This document shows, in pieces, positions 27,211-36,751 of a stretch of DNA of 40,459 nucleotides. Every line of letters begins with the position of its first letter. Positions within the stretch are counted from its first letter, which is position 1. The position numbers were made by a program, and so were the translations under genes. Source of the stretch: a virus; IMG/VR virus record IMGVR_UViG_3300050034_000042, positions 1 through 40,459 of that record, one strand, 5' to 3'. The notes beneath the pieces are model-generated. The model was not told the DNA's origin, did not search any database, and saw nothing but the letters and a program-made list of their open reading frames with translations.

Positions 27211-28425
27211 GTGTCATACACAGTTGGAACACTTATAAACGTAGATTTGGCTGGTTTCATACACGGCCAAAACACTAATGCCATACAAAATGTCTATGGA
27301 GTTATCAATCGAGCTGGTCGAAAGTTACTTCTCGATTGCGACCCTTATGAGACAAAACGAGCTTCTCAAATAGCTGGTACGGTGTTTAACAGTGTCTGGG
27401 ACTATCCCGTTCCCGTAGATTTAAAAGGTCAGAGAATTATAGACCTTTATCCTCAGGTTAATCGTTATCCGAAAGATGTCTGGGCGCAGGTTTATAATCA
27501 GAACTTTGACTCTAATAAAAACACACCGTGGTCGGGTGATATGTTCACCGTGTTGAATAACAGTGGACTCAAGACTATAAGAATTAACGCCCCATTTCTC
27601 ACTGCACCGATTACAATAGACCCATGTAACAATATTCCGGGTACTGGAACGTATACCGCAGGTGGTGGTGCTACGACTCCCGTAGTAGATAATGTAAATT
27701 ACGTTACTAATAATGGTTCGTTAAACTTTAATCTTCTTGCAGGTCATACAACAGGAAACATTGCGGCGGTTCTTACCACACCAATAGACTTAACGACACA
27801 TCTTAATCAAAGCACACTATTCCTCTATACCTACTTACCAACCCCTGCTTCCGTCACAGCAGTTACTCTACAATGGGGTTCAAGTTCATCAAACTATTGG
27901 TCAGTCACTACATCTCTCACACAGCAAAATACTGCATTTCAGACAGGTTGGAATCTTCTACCATTCCAATGGTTAGGAGCTAGTGTTACGGGCAGTCCAG
28001 TTGTATCGAAAATAAGTTATTACAACGTAATTTATACTTATAATTCAACACTTCAAACAGCCGTCAGACTTGATGATGTCAATTCTAACTTAGGTTCTAT
28101 TCTTAATATTGAATACTATTCAAAGTATCTATTCTCAAGTGCGGCAGGTGTCTTTCAAGAAACCACTACTCAATCAAGCGATCTGATTAACTTGGATACC
28201 GATTCATATAATCTTCTTATATTCCTTGTTGGTTATTTCGCCGCACAGCAACAGCAAGGTCTCGATGCTTTGTTTTACGATTCAAACTTCTTCTTACAGC
28301 AATACACCGAGGCTCTACAAAAGTATAAAGCACAGTATAAGTCGGAGATTCAATTACCGCAGACTTCATATTACAAACCAAAGAAGGCTGGATACAGCAG
28401 GTATCTAAGTCGTCGATGGTCATAA
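27211..28425 (+). CDS. Head-tail connector / tail adaptor protein (probable)
   Basis: 404 residues from GTG 27211. The N-terminal part (about 1-110: INRAGRKLLLDCDPYETKRASQIAGTVF, PVDLKGQRIIDLYPQ) and the helical C terminus (about 325-404, ending RYLSRRWS) resemble phage connector proteins. In between is a beta-sandwich-like insert (about 150-315, with NNGSLNFNLLAGHTTGN and SSNYWSVTTSL) that could bind carbohydrate or decorate the neck. In podoviruses the gene following capsid proteins usually encodes the tail tube/adaptor, which fits. Confidence 0.55.
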   Translation: MSYTVGTLINVDLAGFIHGQNTNAIQNVYGVINRAGRKLLLDCDPYETKRASQIAGTVFNSVWDYPVPVDLKGQRIIDLYPQVNRYPKDVWAQVYNQNFDSNKNTPWSGDMFTVLNNSGLKTIRINAPFLTAPITIDPCNNIPGTGTYTAGGGATTPVVDNVNYVTNNGSLNFNLLAGHTTGNIAAVLTTPIDLTTHLNQSTLFLYTYLPTPASVTAVTLQWGSSSSNYWSVTTSLTQQNTAFQTGWNLLPFQWLGASVTGSPVVSKISYYNVIYTYNSTLQTAVRLDDVNSNLGSILNIEYYSKYLFSSAAGVFQETTTQSSDLINLDTDSYNLLIFLVGYFAAQQQQGLDALFYDSNFFLQQYTEALQKYKAQYKSEIQLPQTSYYKPKKAGYSRYLSRRWS

Positions 28426-28428
28426 ATC

Positions 28429-30402
28429 ATGCCAGCAAATCCATCAGGAGGTTCATCATTTACCTTAAATAGACGCATCGGAGCGGCTAAGGCTAAAGAA
28501 ATAACTACATTTGAGAACTTCGTAGAAGGCTACAGAAGCCGTGAGGATACTACGTTGTTGAAACCAGAAACTTTAGTGGCTGGTTCACATGATGTTTTGG
28601 TAGGTACTACGGGGCGTATTCGCTCTCGTGAAGGTTACTATTTAGATGGTGCGGCTTCGACAGTGGTTTCTGCTACTCGACCTCTACCAGACTGGGAAAT
28701 GGGTACTGGTTTCGTTCATCATCTTCGTTCGGGAGGACTGACTTCAGCAGGTAATGACGGACAATTACAATTACGATGGATTGATACTCTCGGTGCATTG
28801 GGAACGGCAGGCGGAACATACTGGCTTCCACTTTTGACTTCTCTTACTTCAACCTATTTTCAGTCAACTAACTATTGGGATACTACAAATCTTAAGGCCA
28901 AAGATTTGCTAGTCAATCGTACAGGTGTAATCTGGGAATGGAACGGTGGTATAGGTACAATAAAATCAGTGACATCTGGCACAATAGTTTTGAATGGTAC
29001 TTTAACCCTTGCACAGTTAAAGTTTGATGCTTCGGGGTATGTTATAAACAACGGGATAGTCTATCAATACGATAGTATCTCTGGTCAGACGTTTACGCTT
29101 CATTCTGGAACACCAAATCCTACAGGCGCAGTGGTCAATTCTCCCGTATACCAACAACCGGTCGCGTTCACATTTGCAAGCGGAACATTCACCAATTCAA
29201 TTTCTCCCCCTACGGGTTTTACTTGTGACCTTATCGGTGTATTGAATACCAATCAGGTCATGGTTGCTTCTATCGTAAACAACTTAGTCTATCTTTCAAA
29301 AGCAGGAACATATATAGATTATTCACAATCAACCGCACGATTGCAGTATGAGGGTGATACGATGGAAACAGTCGGTTCGGTTACAGCTTTCTCACCACAG
29401 GAAAGTGATATGTATATTTCCGCAGGGTTAGATGAATGGTATACGACAAAGTTTGTCCAAACGACACTGGTGTCTTCAGGAACAGGTGCAACTTTGACCT
29501 ACGAGACTGCTCAACTAGCTCAAATAAAGACCGCACGAAACCAAGCCGCACAATCTCAATACTCTACAACTAAGATAGCTAACAATGTTGTCTATCTATC
29601 CAACGAGCCGTTTATAAACTCACTTGGTAGGGTAGCGAACATATTGCAGACACCGCAAATAACAAATCTTTCGTATCCAATAGTGAATGATATGAACTTG
29701 TATAACTTTACCGATGCTTCGGCTTACTATTTCCAGTTGAAATTGTATGTCGCTGTTCCCCAATCGGGTGTTGTCTTAATTTACAACATGACTAATCCAA
29801 AGACACCATTTTGGGAAACTCCACAGTATCTACCTATATCGGGGTTCTGTTCTGTTGGAAATACTTTAATAGGACACTCATATAATATTTTTGAGAGTTA
29901 TGTCATGTTCACAGGTTACTCGGATAGAGCGGCATCGGCAAATTCAACAGGCAATTCTATAAACTCAATAGCACTATTTGCTTTTCAAACTGTCGGTCTA
30001 CGAGCTTTCAGAAAATCCATGAACAAGTTTTTTGTTGAGGGGTACATTACTGAACCGACCACAATAAGTGTAGGTCTGATATTCCGTTCTCCCCAAAACG
30101 GTGTTTCAGCAAGTCAGACATTGACTATACAAGGTACGGGAGGGTATGTCTTAAACAATGTTGTTGATGACTCTTTGGGTAAAATGGCTCTTGGTAAAAA
30201 TCCTCTTGGTATTGACTTGCCACAAGCTCAACAGAAAAACCTTCCTCCCTATTTCGCCGTCATTATTACCGAACCGAGAGACCCATTTCTATCCTATCAA
30301 CCGATGTTTTCTTCAGTCGGAACAAATCAAAGGTGGGAGATATTATCATTCGGTAGTAATGCGGCTCCAGCGAGTGAAATGCCTGTCGATATAACTTATT
30401 AG
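28429..30402 (+). CDS. Tail hub/nozzle-like structural protein
   Basis: A 657-residue, beta-rich protein of Gly/Thr/Ser-punctuated strands (GSHDVLVGTTGRIRSREGYYLDGAA, ESDMYISAGLDEWYTTKF, NPKTPFWETPQYLPISGF). This pattern of repeating beta sheets fits the propeller-like tail nozzle or stabilisation proteins of podoviruses (P22 gp10 type). It follows the adaptor gene after three bases. No tape-measure or tail-sheath gene is present anywhere, which supports a short-tailed particle. Confidence 0.55.
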   Translation: MPANPSGGSSFTLNRRIGAAKAKEITTFENFVEGYRSREDTTLLKPETLVAGSHDVLVGTTGRIRSREGYYLDGAASTVVSATRPLPDWEMGTGFVHHLRSGGLTSAGNDGQLQLRWIDTLGALGTAGGTYWLPLLTSLTSTYFQSTNYWDTTNLKAKDLLVNRTGVIWEWNGGIGTIKSVTSGTIVLNGTLTLAQLKFDASGYVINNGIVYQYDSISGQTFTLHSGTPNPTGAVVNSPVYQQPVAFTFASGTFTNSISPPTGFTCDLIGVLNTNQVMVASIVNNLVYLSKAGTYIDYSQSTARLQYEGDTMETVGSVTAFSPQESDMYISAGLDEWYTTKFVQTTLVSSGTGATLTYETAQLAQIKTARNQAAQSQYSTTKIANNVVYLSNEPFINSLGRVANILQTPQITNLSYPIVNDMNLYNFTDASAYYFQLKLYVAVPQSGVVLIYNMTNPKTPFWETPQYLPISGFCSVGNTLIGHSYNIFESYVMFTGYSDRAASANSTGNSINSIALFAFQTVGLRAFRKSMNKFFVEGYITEPTTISVGLIFRSPQNGVSASQTLTIQGTGGYVLNNVVDDSLGKMALGKNPLGIDLPQAQQKNLPPYFAVIITEPRDPFLSYQPMFSSVGTNQRWEILSFGSNAAPASEMPVDITY

Positions 30403-30404
30403 TA

Positions 30405-30413
30405 TGGTATTAT
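30405..30413 (+). promoter_or_regulatory. Extended -10 promoter for the glycine-rich tail gene
   Basis: TGG-TATTAT lies two bases after the upstream stop. The leader contains AGAACGCT (30421-30428) before the ATG at 30442. Confidence 0.5.
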
Positions 30414-30441
30414 TAAATATAGAACGCTTCAACAAAATACA

Positions 30442-32031
30442 ATGGCAAACCCAGTCAATCCACGATTTATTCAAGCTCAAAGTTTTCAATTGAGTGCCGC
30501 TGGTGCAACGGCAGGTTCTACCTCAATTACTCTGCAATCATTTTTATATTCCGACGGTGTTACTCAAATCGTAACTGCCGATTTGGGGGACTGGTGCTAT
30601 ATGACGCTTGAACCTAATAACGGAACGCAGGAAGAAGCCATACAATTTACTGGGGTTACCCAAAATGCCAATGGTACTGCAACTTTGACTGGTGTTTCGT
30701 CAGTCGGGTTTAAGTATCCTTATACAGTGACATCAGGTCTGGCTCTAAATCATGCTGGTGGAGTAACTTGTATCATTTCAAATGATGCGGCGATGTATGG
30801 AAATCTTGTGGCATATATGAACTCCACATTGGCTTCGGGACTTTCTCCTTTTTCAGATATAAATACTGCAGGTTTGGTACAGGAAGCAACTGTAGCACAA
30901 ATAAATTCAGGTACGGCTACAGGTTCAACGGGTGCACACCTGTTTATATCCCCAGATATGTATGCAGGTTCTAATCTTGCTCTTGCATCGGGTACTATTG
31001 CAGCCTTAGTCGGTTCATCCTCTACTCTTGCATCGGGAGCGCCGAGCGGTACCAATAAATTTTTAACCCAATTGACATTTAACAATGCCATAAAATATGG
31101 CGGCACAGGCGCGGATGGCGCAGGTACTTTTGATGGTACAACTGTTGTCGCAGGAGTAACTCCATCAGGAGGAGTGTATACATTCAATCTTTCAAACGCG
31201 GCTCTTTTTGTAAAGAATTTTACATCCATTGCAATAACCGGCACCGCGAGCGTTGTTTTCATAAATCCAAATACAAATGGAACAACATTCATATTAAAAT
31301 CTCAGGGTAATGTGACACTGACTTCCACTACTGCCCCCATGTTGAGTGTAGCTGGAATGGGCGGTCAAGGAGGGGCTGGATATAGTTTTTCATCAAATGG
31401 ATCGATGAATGGCAATGCCGGTTCAAATGGTATAGGTTTCGGAATTATTCCTACAACCAATGCGGGCGGTGCAGGTCAAGGTAGCGGCAGTACCACTACA
31501 GGTGGAGCAGGAGGAGCTATTGCAGCCACAGCATATCCATCAGCTCTGTACGAGTATTTTATTAAATACCTATTTTCTTTTGTTGGGTCTGGAGGAGGTT
31601 CGGGTGGAATACGCATAACGACATCGGGAGGGGCGACACTAGGCGCAGGAGGTAATGGCGGTGGAGGATTGATTATCGAATGCGGAGGATCATTTAACTT
31701 TACGACTTCTGGAGGAATAAGTGTTGCTGGTACGAATGGAGCAGCAACAAGTGCCACATCAGGAAACACCCTGACAGGAGGGGCGGGGGGTGGTGCAGGG
31801 GGTTTCTGTTATATAACTTATAATTCATTAACTGCAAATACAGGCACTGTCACGGTAACTGCTGGAACTGGAAGTGCTTTTGGATCAACTGGTTCAAATG
31901 GTGGAAGTGCCTCTTGCGGAGGGGGTGGAGGAAATAATGCCTCTGGTTCGACTGGAGGAAATGAGACGGGAAATGGTGGAACAGGGGCGACAGGTATTTC
32001 ATTAATCACCGCTAATACTGAATTTGTTTAA
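30442..32031 (+). CDS. Glycine-rich tail/fibre protein
   Basis: A 529-residue protein. Residues about 1-130 form a conserved-looking base domain (ITLQSFLYSDGVTQIVTADLGDWCYMTLEPNNGTQEEAIQFTGV) of a type found at the virion-proximal ends of fibres. The C-terminal 220 residues are extremely Gly/Ser/Asn/Thr-rich (GGGGSGGIRITTSGGATLGAGGNGGGGL...), like polyglycine-II helix bundles of phage adhesins such as T4 gp38-like tips. Likely a receptor-binding or tail-fibre component. Its 3' half is GC-richer than its surroundings because of glycine codons. Confidence 0.65.
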   Translation: MANPVNPRFIQAQSFQLSAAGATAGSTSITLQSFLYSDGVTQIVTADLGDWCYMTLEPNNGTQEEAIQFTGVTQNANGTATLTGVSSVGFKYPYTVTSGLALNHAGGVTCIISNDAAMYGNLVAYMNSTLASGLSPFSDINTAGLVQEATVAQINSGTATGSTGAHLFISPDMYAGSNLALASGTIAALVGSSSTLASGAPSGTNKFLTQLTFNNAIKYGGTGADGAGTFDGTTVVAGVTPSGGVYTFNLSNAALFVKNFTSIAITGTASVVFINPNTNGTTFILKSQGNVTLTSTTAPMLSVAGMGGQGGAGYSFSSNGSMNGNAGSNGIGFGIIPTTNAGGAGQGSGSTTTGGAGGAIAATAYPSALYEYFIKYLFSFVGSGGGSGGIRITTSGGATLGAGGNGGGGLIIECGGSFNFTTSGGISVAGTNGAATSATSGNTLTGGAGGGAGGFCYITYNSLTANTGTVTVTAGTGSAFGSTGSNGGSASCGGGGGNNASGSTGGNETGNGGTGATGISLITANTEFV

Positions 32032-32036
32032 AAAAA

Positions 32037-33962
32037 ATGGCTACGGCAACACCAACATTCACAAATACAGCACTTGGGTATCAAGCAACGCCAAATGCCA
32101 ATGCAACACCAGCACAAATCGCTAGTGGTGAAAACTCTTTGTCTAAACAAGGGTTTATGCCTACTCAAACAGGGCAACCTGCTGTAGCTTCTCCAACCTA
32201 TACCCCTTCAACTTCAGGTTCATCAGCACCTACTAATAACTATTCTGTTGTCACTTCACAACCAGCACAAAATAATTTAAGTAATATCAAATCAACCTAC
32301 AATAATACGATTACTCCGAACATTGCCGCCGCTACTGCTAACACAGCCGCAACGACTGCCGCTACAAACGCTTCTAACTCTTTACCAGTGATAGCTGGAT
32401 ATAATGTTTCAGCGACAAAGACGGGTGCACAAGGTGAAACGACTATGACCAATCCCCTCACAGGTCAGACGGCTTACGTTTCTCCACAAGAAAAACTAGC
32501 TACCGCTTCCGATGTTCAAAATATACTTTCAGGTACAGACACAACAGGTTCAAATCCCGCTCCATCTGCACCTGCTACACCTGCACAAACCGCAACGGCA
32601 CAAACAGGAATAGACCCAAATGCTGAAACGGCAAACTATCAAAACCAAATCACTACGCAACAGTCTACTTTGGATAGTGCCTACTCAACATTTCAGAGCA
32701 TGGTACAGACCATTCAGTCTGGTTCATTCCCCCTCTCTGGCGCACAGCAGGCACTTGTAGACGCTACCAATCAGGCATTCCAGCAGATGACGACGGAATC
32801 TAATCTAAAAGCCGCCGCACTGTCATCTGAAACGGGCGGTGTATCAAACATGGTCAATGCTACACAGGGTGAATTACTTAATATCACTTCCGACCAAGCC
32901 GCCGCAGTTGCTAAACTAGAGTTAGGTTTTCAAAACCAAGACTACACAGAAATTACCGACTCCTACAAAGCCTTTACCGATGCCGAGACACAAAAGATGG
33001 ACTCCATTCAGAAACTCCATGATAGTGTTATGGCGACGTATAACACGGCTTTAGATGCGGCACAGAAACAACAGACTGAACAACAACAACAGCAACAAGA
33101 TGAAATTACCAACCAACAAAAGCAGGAACAGATTGATGAAACCATACAGCAAAATGCTACTTCCGATTATATAAATTCACAAGGAACGTGGTCTATACAC
33201 GATAATACCGATGGAACAGAATCACTTGTAAATGATAAAACTGGCGCTACTCAAGCAATGGCTCCAAATAACATTATTACGGGAGGTGGAACAGCGGGAA
33301 GTACGGGCATACCAATTCTCGACGATAATACAAAAACTACCTCATCAGGCATTCCATATATCGATGGAAGTTCATTGACTGGAAAAACTGCCACGACGGC
33401 TCAAAATGAAGCCGCGCAAATGGGTATCCCATATATTGATAAAACAAATGCCACATTGTTGAATAATATAGAAACTTCTCGGACAAATCTTACGAATATC
33501 GGTAATGATTTACAGGGATTAAGTCCATCAAGTGGCATTACAAGACCATTTGATGCCGTCGGTCATTACATTGAGGGCGCTACTCAAATAGGGCCAGGAG
33601 CTACTCAAATACAGGCATATAAAGATGATGTCAGTTCAATGGTTCAAACGGTTAAAAGCATGTTGGGTCAGAATAATGTTCCTCGCGCCCTTATACAACC
33701 AATTCTTGATAATATTCCCACAGTGAATGATACATCAGCCGTGGTTACGGCAAAGATTGCTAAACTTAATAATGCTCTCAATGCGGTGGAAAAAGGAATT
33801 GTGGGAGGAACATTATACGACCAATATAATCCCGATAGCGCCATCACTGATTTGCAGACATACTCATCAGCAAGTCCAGAACATGCACAACAGATAGCTT
33901 CTATTCGAGCGGCACAACCTAATTTAACGCCAGATCAAGTATTGCAATTAGTCCAACCATAA
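32037..33962 (+). CDS. Internal virion/ejection protein candidate (Gln/Ala-rich)
   Basis: A 641-residue protein. The N terminus (1-200) is disordered and rich in Ala/Thr/Asn/Pro, a central coiled coil runs through about 200-390 with a glutamine run (KQQTEQQQQQQDEITNQQKQEQ), and a helical C-terminal part ends SIRAAQPNLTPDQVLQLVQP. There is no transmembrane helix or enzyme motif. Podoviruses place internal ejection proteins after tail genes, and such proteins have this Ala/Gln-rich helical character. Confidence 0.5.
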   Translation: MATATPTFTNTALGYQATPNANATPAQIASGENSLSKQGFMPTQTGQPAVASPTYTPSTSGSSAPTNNYSVVTSQPAQNNLSNIKSTYNNTITPNIAAATANTAATTAATNASNSLPVIAGYNVSATKTGAQGETTMTNPLTGQTAYVSPQEKLATASDVQNILSGTDTTGSNPAPSAPATPAQTATAQTGIDPNAETANYQNQITTQQSTLDSAYSTFQSMVQTIQSGSFPLSGAQQALVDATNQAFQQMTTESNLKAAALSSETGGVSNMVNATQGELLNITSDQAAAVAKLELGFQNQDYTEITDSYKAFTDAETQKMDSIQKLHDSVMATYNTALDAAQKQQTEQQQQQQDEITNQQKQEQIDETIQQNATSDYINSQGTWSIHDNTDGTESLVNDKTGATQAMAPNNIITGGGTAGSTGIPILDDNTKTTSSGIPYIDGSSLTGKTATTAQNEAAQMGIPYIDKTNATLLNNIETSRTNLTNIGNDLQGLSPSSGITRPFDAVGHYIEGATQIGPGATQIQAYKDDVSSMVQTVKSMLGQNNVPRALIQPILDNIPTVNDTSAVVTAKIAKLNNALNAVEKGIVGGTLYDQYNPDSAITDLQTYSSASPEHAQQIASIRAAQPNLTPDQVLQLVQP

Positions 33963-33966
33963 AAAT

Positions 33967-35526
33967 ATGCAACCTACAAATACACAACCAACCGCACCCG
34001 CTTCAAATACTCCATTTAACAATGGTGCTCCTTTGACGACGCAACAGATACAGAATATGAGGCAACAGATGAATATATCCCCCACCGAAGGAAATAGCAG
34101 TGCAGGTTCTTCAAATGTTTCTTCACAGTGGGCTAAATATGATGGTGCACAATCTACACAAAATTCTCAACCATCTACAATTCCAGAAGACCAACAGCCT
34201 GGGTCTATGTCTAAAGCATTTGGTAATACCTTTCAACAGGGAGGACAGGATATTATGGGAGATATTTCTGCCATGGGTAATACAACCGAAACAGGCACTA
34301 CAGGTCAGAAAATACTTGGTGCAGTGGCGGATGTCGGTAAGACAGCGGGAAATATTGCAGGAAGTATTGCAGGAACCGCGGGAGGTCTTATTGGAGATGT
34401 AATAGCTCCCTTTCTACCCGATTCGGTTAAAGGAAAACTTGGCGATGTAGCTACAACAATAAATCAGAAAGTAAGTCAAATACCCGGAATGACACCAGAG
34501 ATACAGAAGTCTCTCGGAGACCTTTTTAATACGGTTACACTAATGGGAGGTGCAGAAGCTGAACCTGCGGTAACGAGTGCGCTTGCAAAAGGTGCTGACG
34601 TCGCCACGGAGGGTATCAATAACGCAGTCGAGAATATTGGTAATGCGGCAGATAAGGTCAAGGGAGTGGTATCGGACACAGCTTCAAAATTAAATCCTTT
34701 GGCGGATAATTCCACTGATCTGGAGAAAATAAAGGATACTATTACTCCTAAAATGACTCCCAAAGAGGCTAAATTGGCTGAAACACAAGGGAGACTTATA
34801 AAAGGACAGCCCGCTACCATGTTTAAATCTGGTACGGCGGATCAAATTGCGACTTCCGACGCACAATTGAAACAGGTGAATACTATCTCTAGACTTATTG
34901 GTAGCAAGGAAGCGGCTTCGATGGACGAACCGACATTATATTCTGCCCTTGATGATAAAATAACAGAAACGGCTAAAAATCTTCAACCTGAAATGGAAAA
35001 AGTGGGAGTAAATCCTGCCACAGTAGAAAAGATAACGAATGACTGGGAAGCACTGAAGAAATCCGAGACAGAAAATGCCGATGCGAGTGATGAAAAGAAC
35101 GTAGCAAAAACACAGGCACAGTTTGAAAAAAGGCTACAGACCAGTGGAAATAAGAACATGAATGACTTGTGGAATACGGCAAAAGAGTATGACAAAAGCG
35201 TTCCTGAAAATGTTAAGAAAGCAAACAGTCTATCTTCAGAATCTTTACAGACCAAGAAAGCTCTTTGGCTTGGAAGACGTGCGATACTTAAAAATGCAAT
35301 CAATGATACTTCTAACGGACTTGGTAAAACATCAAAATCTTCTTTCTCCGATATGAGCGATATGTATGAAGCCCAGAAAGGTATTCTATCAAAGGCGAAA
35401 GTGGACACTGTACCAGAGGCAAGTAAATTATCACAAGCATACAATTCTAAACCTGGTAAGATAATACGAGGCGTGGCAAAAGCCGGACTTGGAATAGAGG
35501 GAGCTAAGGAGATATTAAAACTCTAA
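33967..35526 (+). CDS. Internal virion/ejection protein candidate
   Basis: A 519-residue protein. An N-terminal disordered region (Gln/Asn/Pro/Ser) is followed at about 100-150 by a Gly/Ala-rich hydrophobic stretch (GAVADVGKTAGNIAGSIAGTAGGLIGDVIAPFL) that could insert into membranes, then a long helical region with many Lys/Glu/Ala residues to the C terminus. The glycine-zipper-like stretch is typical of proteins ejected to cross a membrane. It starts four bases after the previous gene, and the two are likely co-expressed. Confidence 0.5.
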   Translation: MQPTNTQPTAPASNTPFNNGAPLTTQQIQNMRQQMNISPTEGNSSAGSSNVSSQWAKYDGAQSTQNSQPSTIPEDQQPGSMSKAFGNTFQQGGQDIMGDISAMGNTTETGTTGQKILGAVADVGKTAGNIAGSIAGTAGGLIGDVIAPFLPDSVKGKLGDVATTINQKVSQIPGMTPEIQKSLGDLFNTVTLMGGAEAEPAVTSALAKGADVATEGINNAVENIGNAADKVKGVVSDTASKLNPLADNSTDLEKIKDTITPKMTPKEAKLAETQGRLIKGQPATMFKSGTADQIATSDAQLKQVNTISRLIGSKEAASMDEPTLYSALDDKITETAKNLQPEMEKVGVNPATVEKITNDWEALKKSETENADASDEKNVAKTQAQFEKRLQTSGNKNMNDLWNTAKEYDKSVPENVKKANSLSSESLQTKKALWLGRRAILKNAINDTSNGLGKTSKSSFSDMSDMYEAQKGILSKAKVDTVPEASKLSQAYNSKPGKIIRGVAKAGLGIEGAKEILKL

Positions 35527-35630
35527 AATGCAGATAGAATATCCTTAATTCCAGAATCTATTAGATATATGCATAAGCAAAATACTATAAATGTAATCAT
35601 GTGTGTAATCTTAAACTATTAAACGAAAAA

Positions 35631-35918
35631 ATGAAACAAGAGAATAAAACAAGTCCCCAGAAGAATATAAGAGAAGAAAGAAAAAAGAAAGGTATTTTAT
35701 CTGTCTATCAATACTCAAATGGTACTCTCAGGGCTAATCCCTTTACAAGAGCCATTCTATTAGCGTTTTATGTTAAAGAAAAACCCTTCCAACAGGACAG
35801 TAATCTTTCGATTACCCATCCTCTTGGAAAGGTTCCAAAAGAAGATGTTTCCTGTTGGTTAGATTACTCTAACGTATTTAGTATAGCAGACCCATATTTG
35901 CTGTCAAGTACGCTATAA
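35631..35918 (+). CDS. Doubtful ORF of 95 residues
   Basis: Starts MKQENKTSPQKNIREERKKK, with a short hydrophobic TRAILLAFYV segment. It has no domain and no ribosome-binding signal, and its middle coincides with a dense set of perfect inverted repeats, which is unusual for a coding region. It may be real, or the interval may instead encode RNA. Confidence 0.25.
   Translation: MKQENKTSPQKNIREERKKKGILSVYQYSNGTLRANPFTRAILLAFYVKEKPFQQDSNLSITHPLGKVPKEDVSCWLDYSNVFSIADPYLLSSTL
35789..35858 (+). ncRNA. Three-way-junction RNA-like element
   Basis: Outer stem ccaacagga (35789-35797) with tcctgttgg (35850-35858), 9 bp. Within it, gtaatc-tttc-gattac (35800-35815) and ttggaa-agg-ttccaa (35824-35838) form two perfect 6-bp hairpins. 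All three stems have perfect complementarity. No hammerhead or other ribozyme core residues are visible at the junction. No promoter or T-run terminator is evident close by. Confidence 0.4.
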
Positions 35919-35919
35919 T
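35914..35919 (+). promoter_or_regulatory. -10 box giving a leaderless fibre message
   Basis: TATAAT (exact) ends seven bases before the ATG at 35926, so transcription would begin at or next to the start codon. There is no clear -35 box. Confidence 0.4.
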
Positions 35920-35925
35920 TAACCC

Positions 35926-36750
35926 ATGACCAATCTATCACCACAACAGAAAATAAAACTTACCAAACTCTTCCCAGAATTGGGAACATGGTTTGAACAA
36001 CAATCACCACAATCCAATCCTCTCATGCCTCTCATGGATTCATTGATTATGCAGTTAATTTCAAAAATTGACTTTGTTAAAGGTGAAAAAGGAGATAAAG
36101 GTGATATGCCAGTAAAAGGAAAAGATTATCTGACTGACACAGAGATTAATCAGTTAATTTCTCGTATATTAAAACAAAGTACTCCGATAAAAGGGGTTCA
36201 CTACAATGATGGTAAAAAAGGTGATGCGTATATCCTTACTCTTAAAGACAAAAAAGAAATTGCCTCACAGATTGATGTACCTGTTGTTGATAAAGTTGTC
36301 GAGAGAACGGAAATCATAAAAGAAGTCTCGAAGAATTTGACGGTGGAAGATATTAAAGGAGCTGTTTCAAAAAAGGAATTAGATATTGAAAATAAGAAAA
36401 TACTTGATGGTATGGTAAAAATAGATGGAAGAATTAAAGCAGTAGATATGCGGTGGCATGGTGGAGGTTTATCAAAAGTATCTACTGATACTACTCTTAC
36501 AGGAAATGGAACATCATCAAGTCCATTGTCAGTCGTGGGCGGCGGCTCCTTTTCAGGTCTCCAAGAAAAATCTCTCACCACTCCTAACGGTTCTACACAG
36601 ACCTTTGCTTTTACCCATACTCCAAAGATGATATTCTGGGGTGGTGCATTACAATTTCTTAACACTGACTACACCGTTTCAGGCACTTCAATCACCTTTA
36701 CAGGAACACTTACGCCATTATCGGGAGACATAATTCTAAATCTTTATTAA
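35926..36750 (+). CDS. Tail fibre protein with short collagen-like segment
   Basis: A 274-residue protein. It begins MTNLSPQQKIKLTKLFPELG, carries a short collagen-type stretch GEKGDKGD near residue 53, and then a coiled coil (VVDKVVERTEIIKEVSK..., about 125-175). It ends in a beta domain with STDTTLTGNGTSSSPLSV and SGTSITFTGTLTPLSGD. Trimeric phage fibres combine exactly these elements. The stop precedes the next gene's ATG by one base (TAA-C-ATG), so the two fibre-like genes are probably coupled. Confidence 0.7.
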   Translation: MTNLSPQQKIKLTKLFPELGTWFEQQSPQSNPLMPLMDSLIMQLISKIDFVKGEKGDKGDMPVKGKDYLTDTEINQLISRILKQSTPIKGVHYNDGKKGDAYILTLKDKKEIASQIDVPVVDKVVERTEIIKEVSKNLTVEDIKGAVSKKELDIENKKILDGMVKIDGRIKAVDMRWHGGGLSKVSTDTTLTGNGTSSSPLSVVGGGSFSGLQEKSLTTPNGSTQTFAFTHTPKMIFWGGALQFLNTDYTVSGTSITFTGTLTPLSGDIILNLY

Positions 36751-36751
36751 C

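Larger units (their letters stand above)
35527..35925 (+). other. Poorly coding interval with RNA-like inverted repeats
   Basis: About 400 bases separate the ejection-protein gene from the fibre gene. A frame from ATG 35631 to 35918 (95 residues: KQENKTSPQKNIREERKKKG..., then SYVKEKP-like and polar segments) is open but has no recognisable pattern. The interval holds a three-way-junction-like set of inverted repeats (35789-35858) and the sequence attagcgtt (35759-35767), also present in the small RNA at 23664-23784. Confidence 0.5.

Noticed and set aside
35789-35858. Hammerhead ribozyme
   Set aside because: The junction strands lack the conserved CUGAUGA and GAAA elements.
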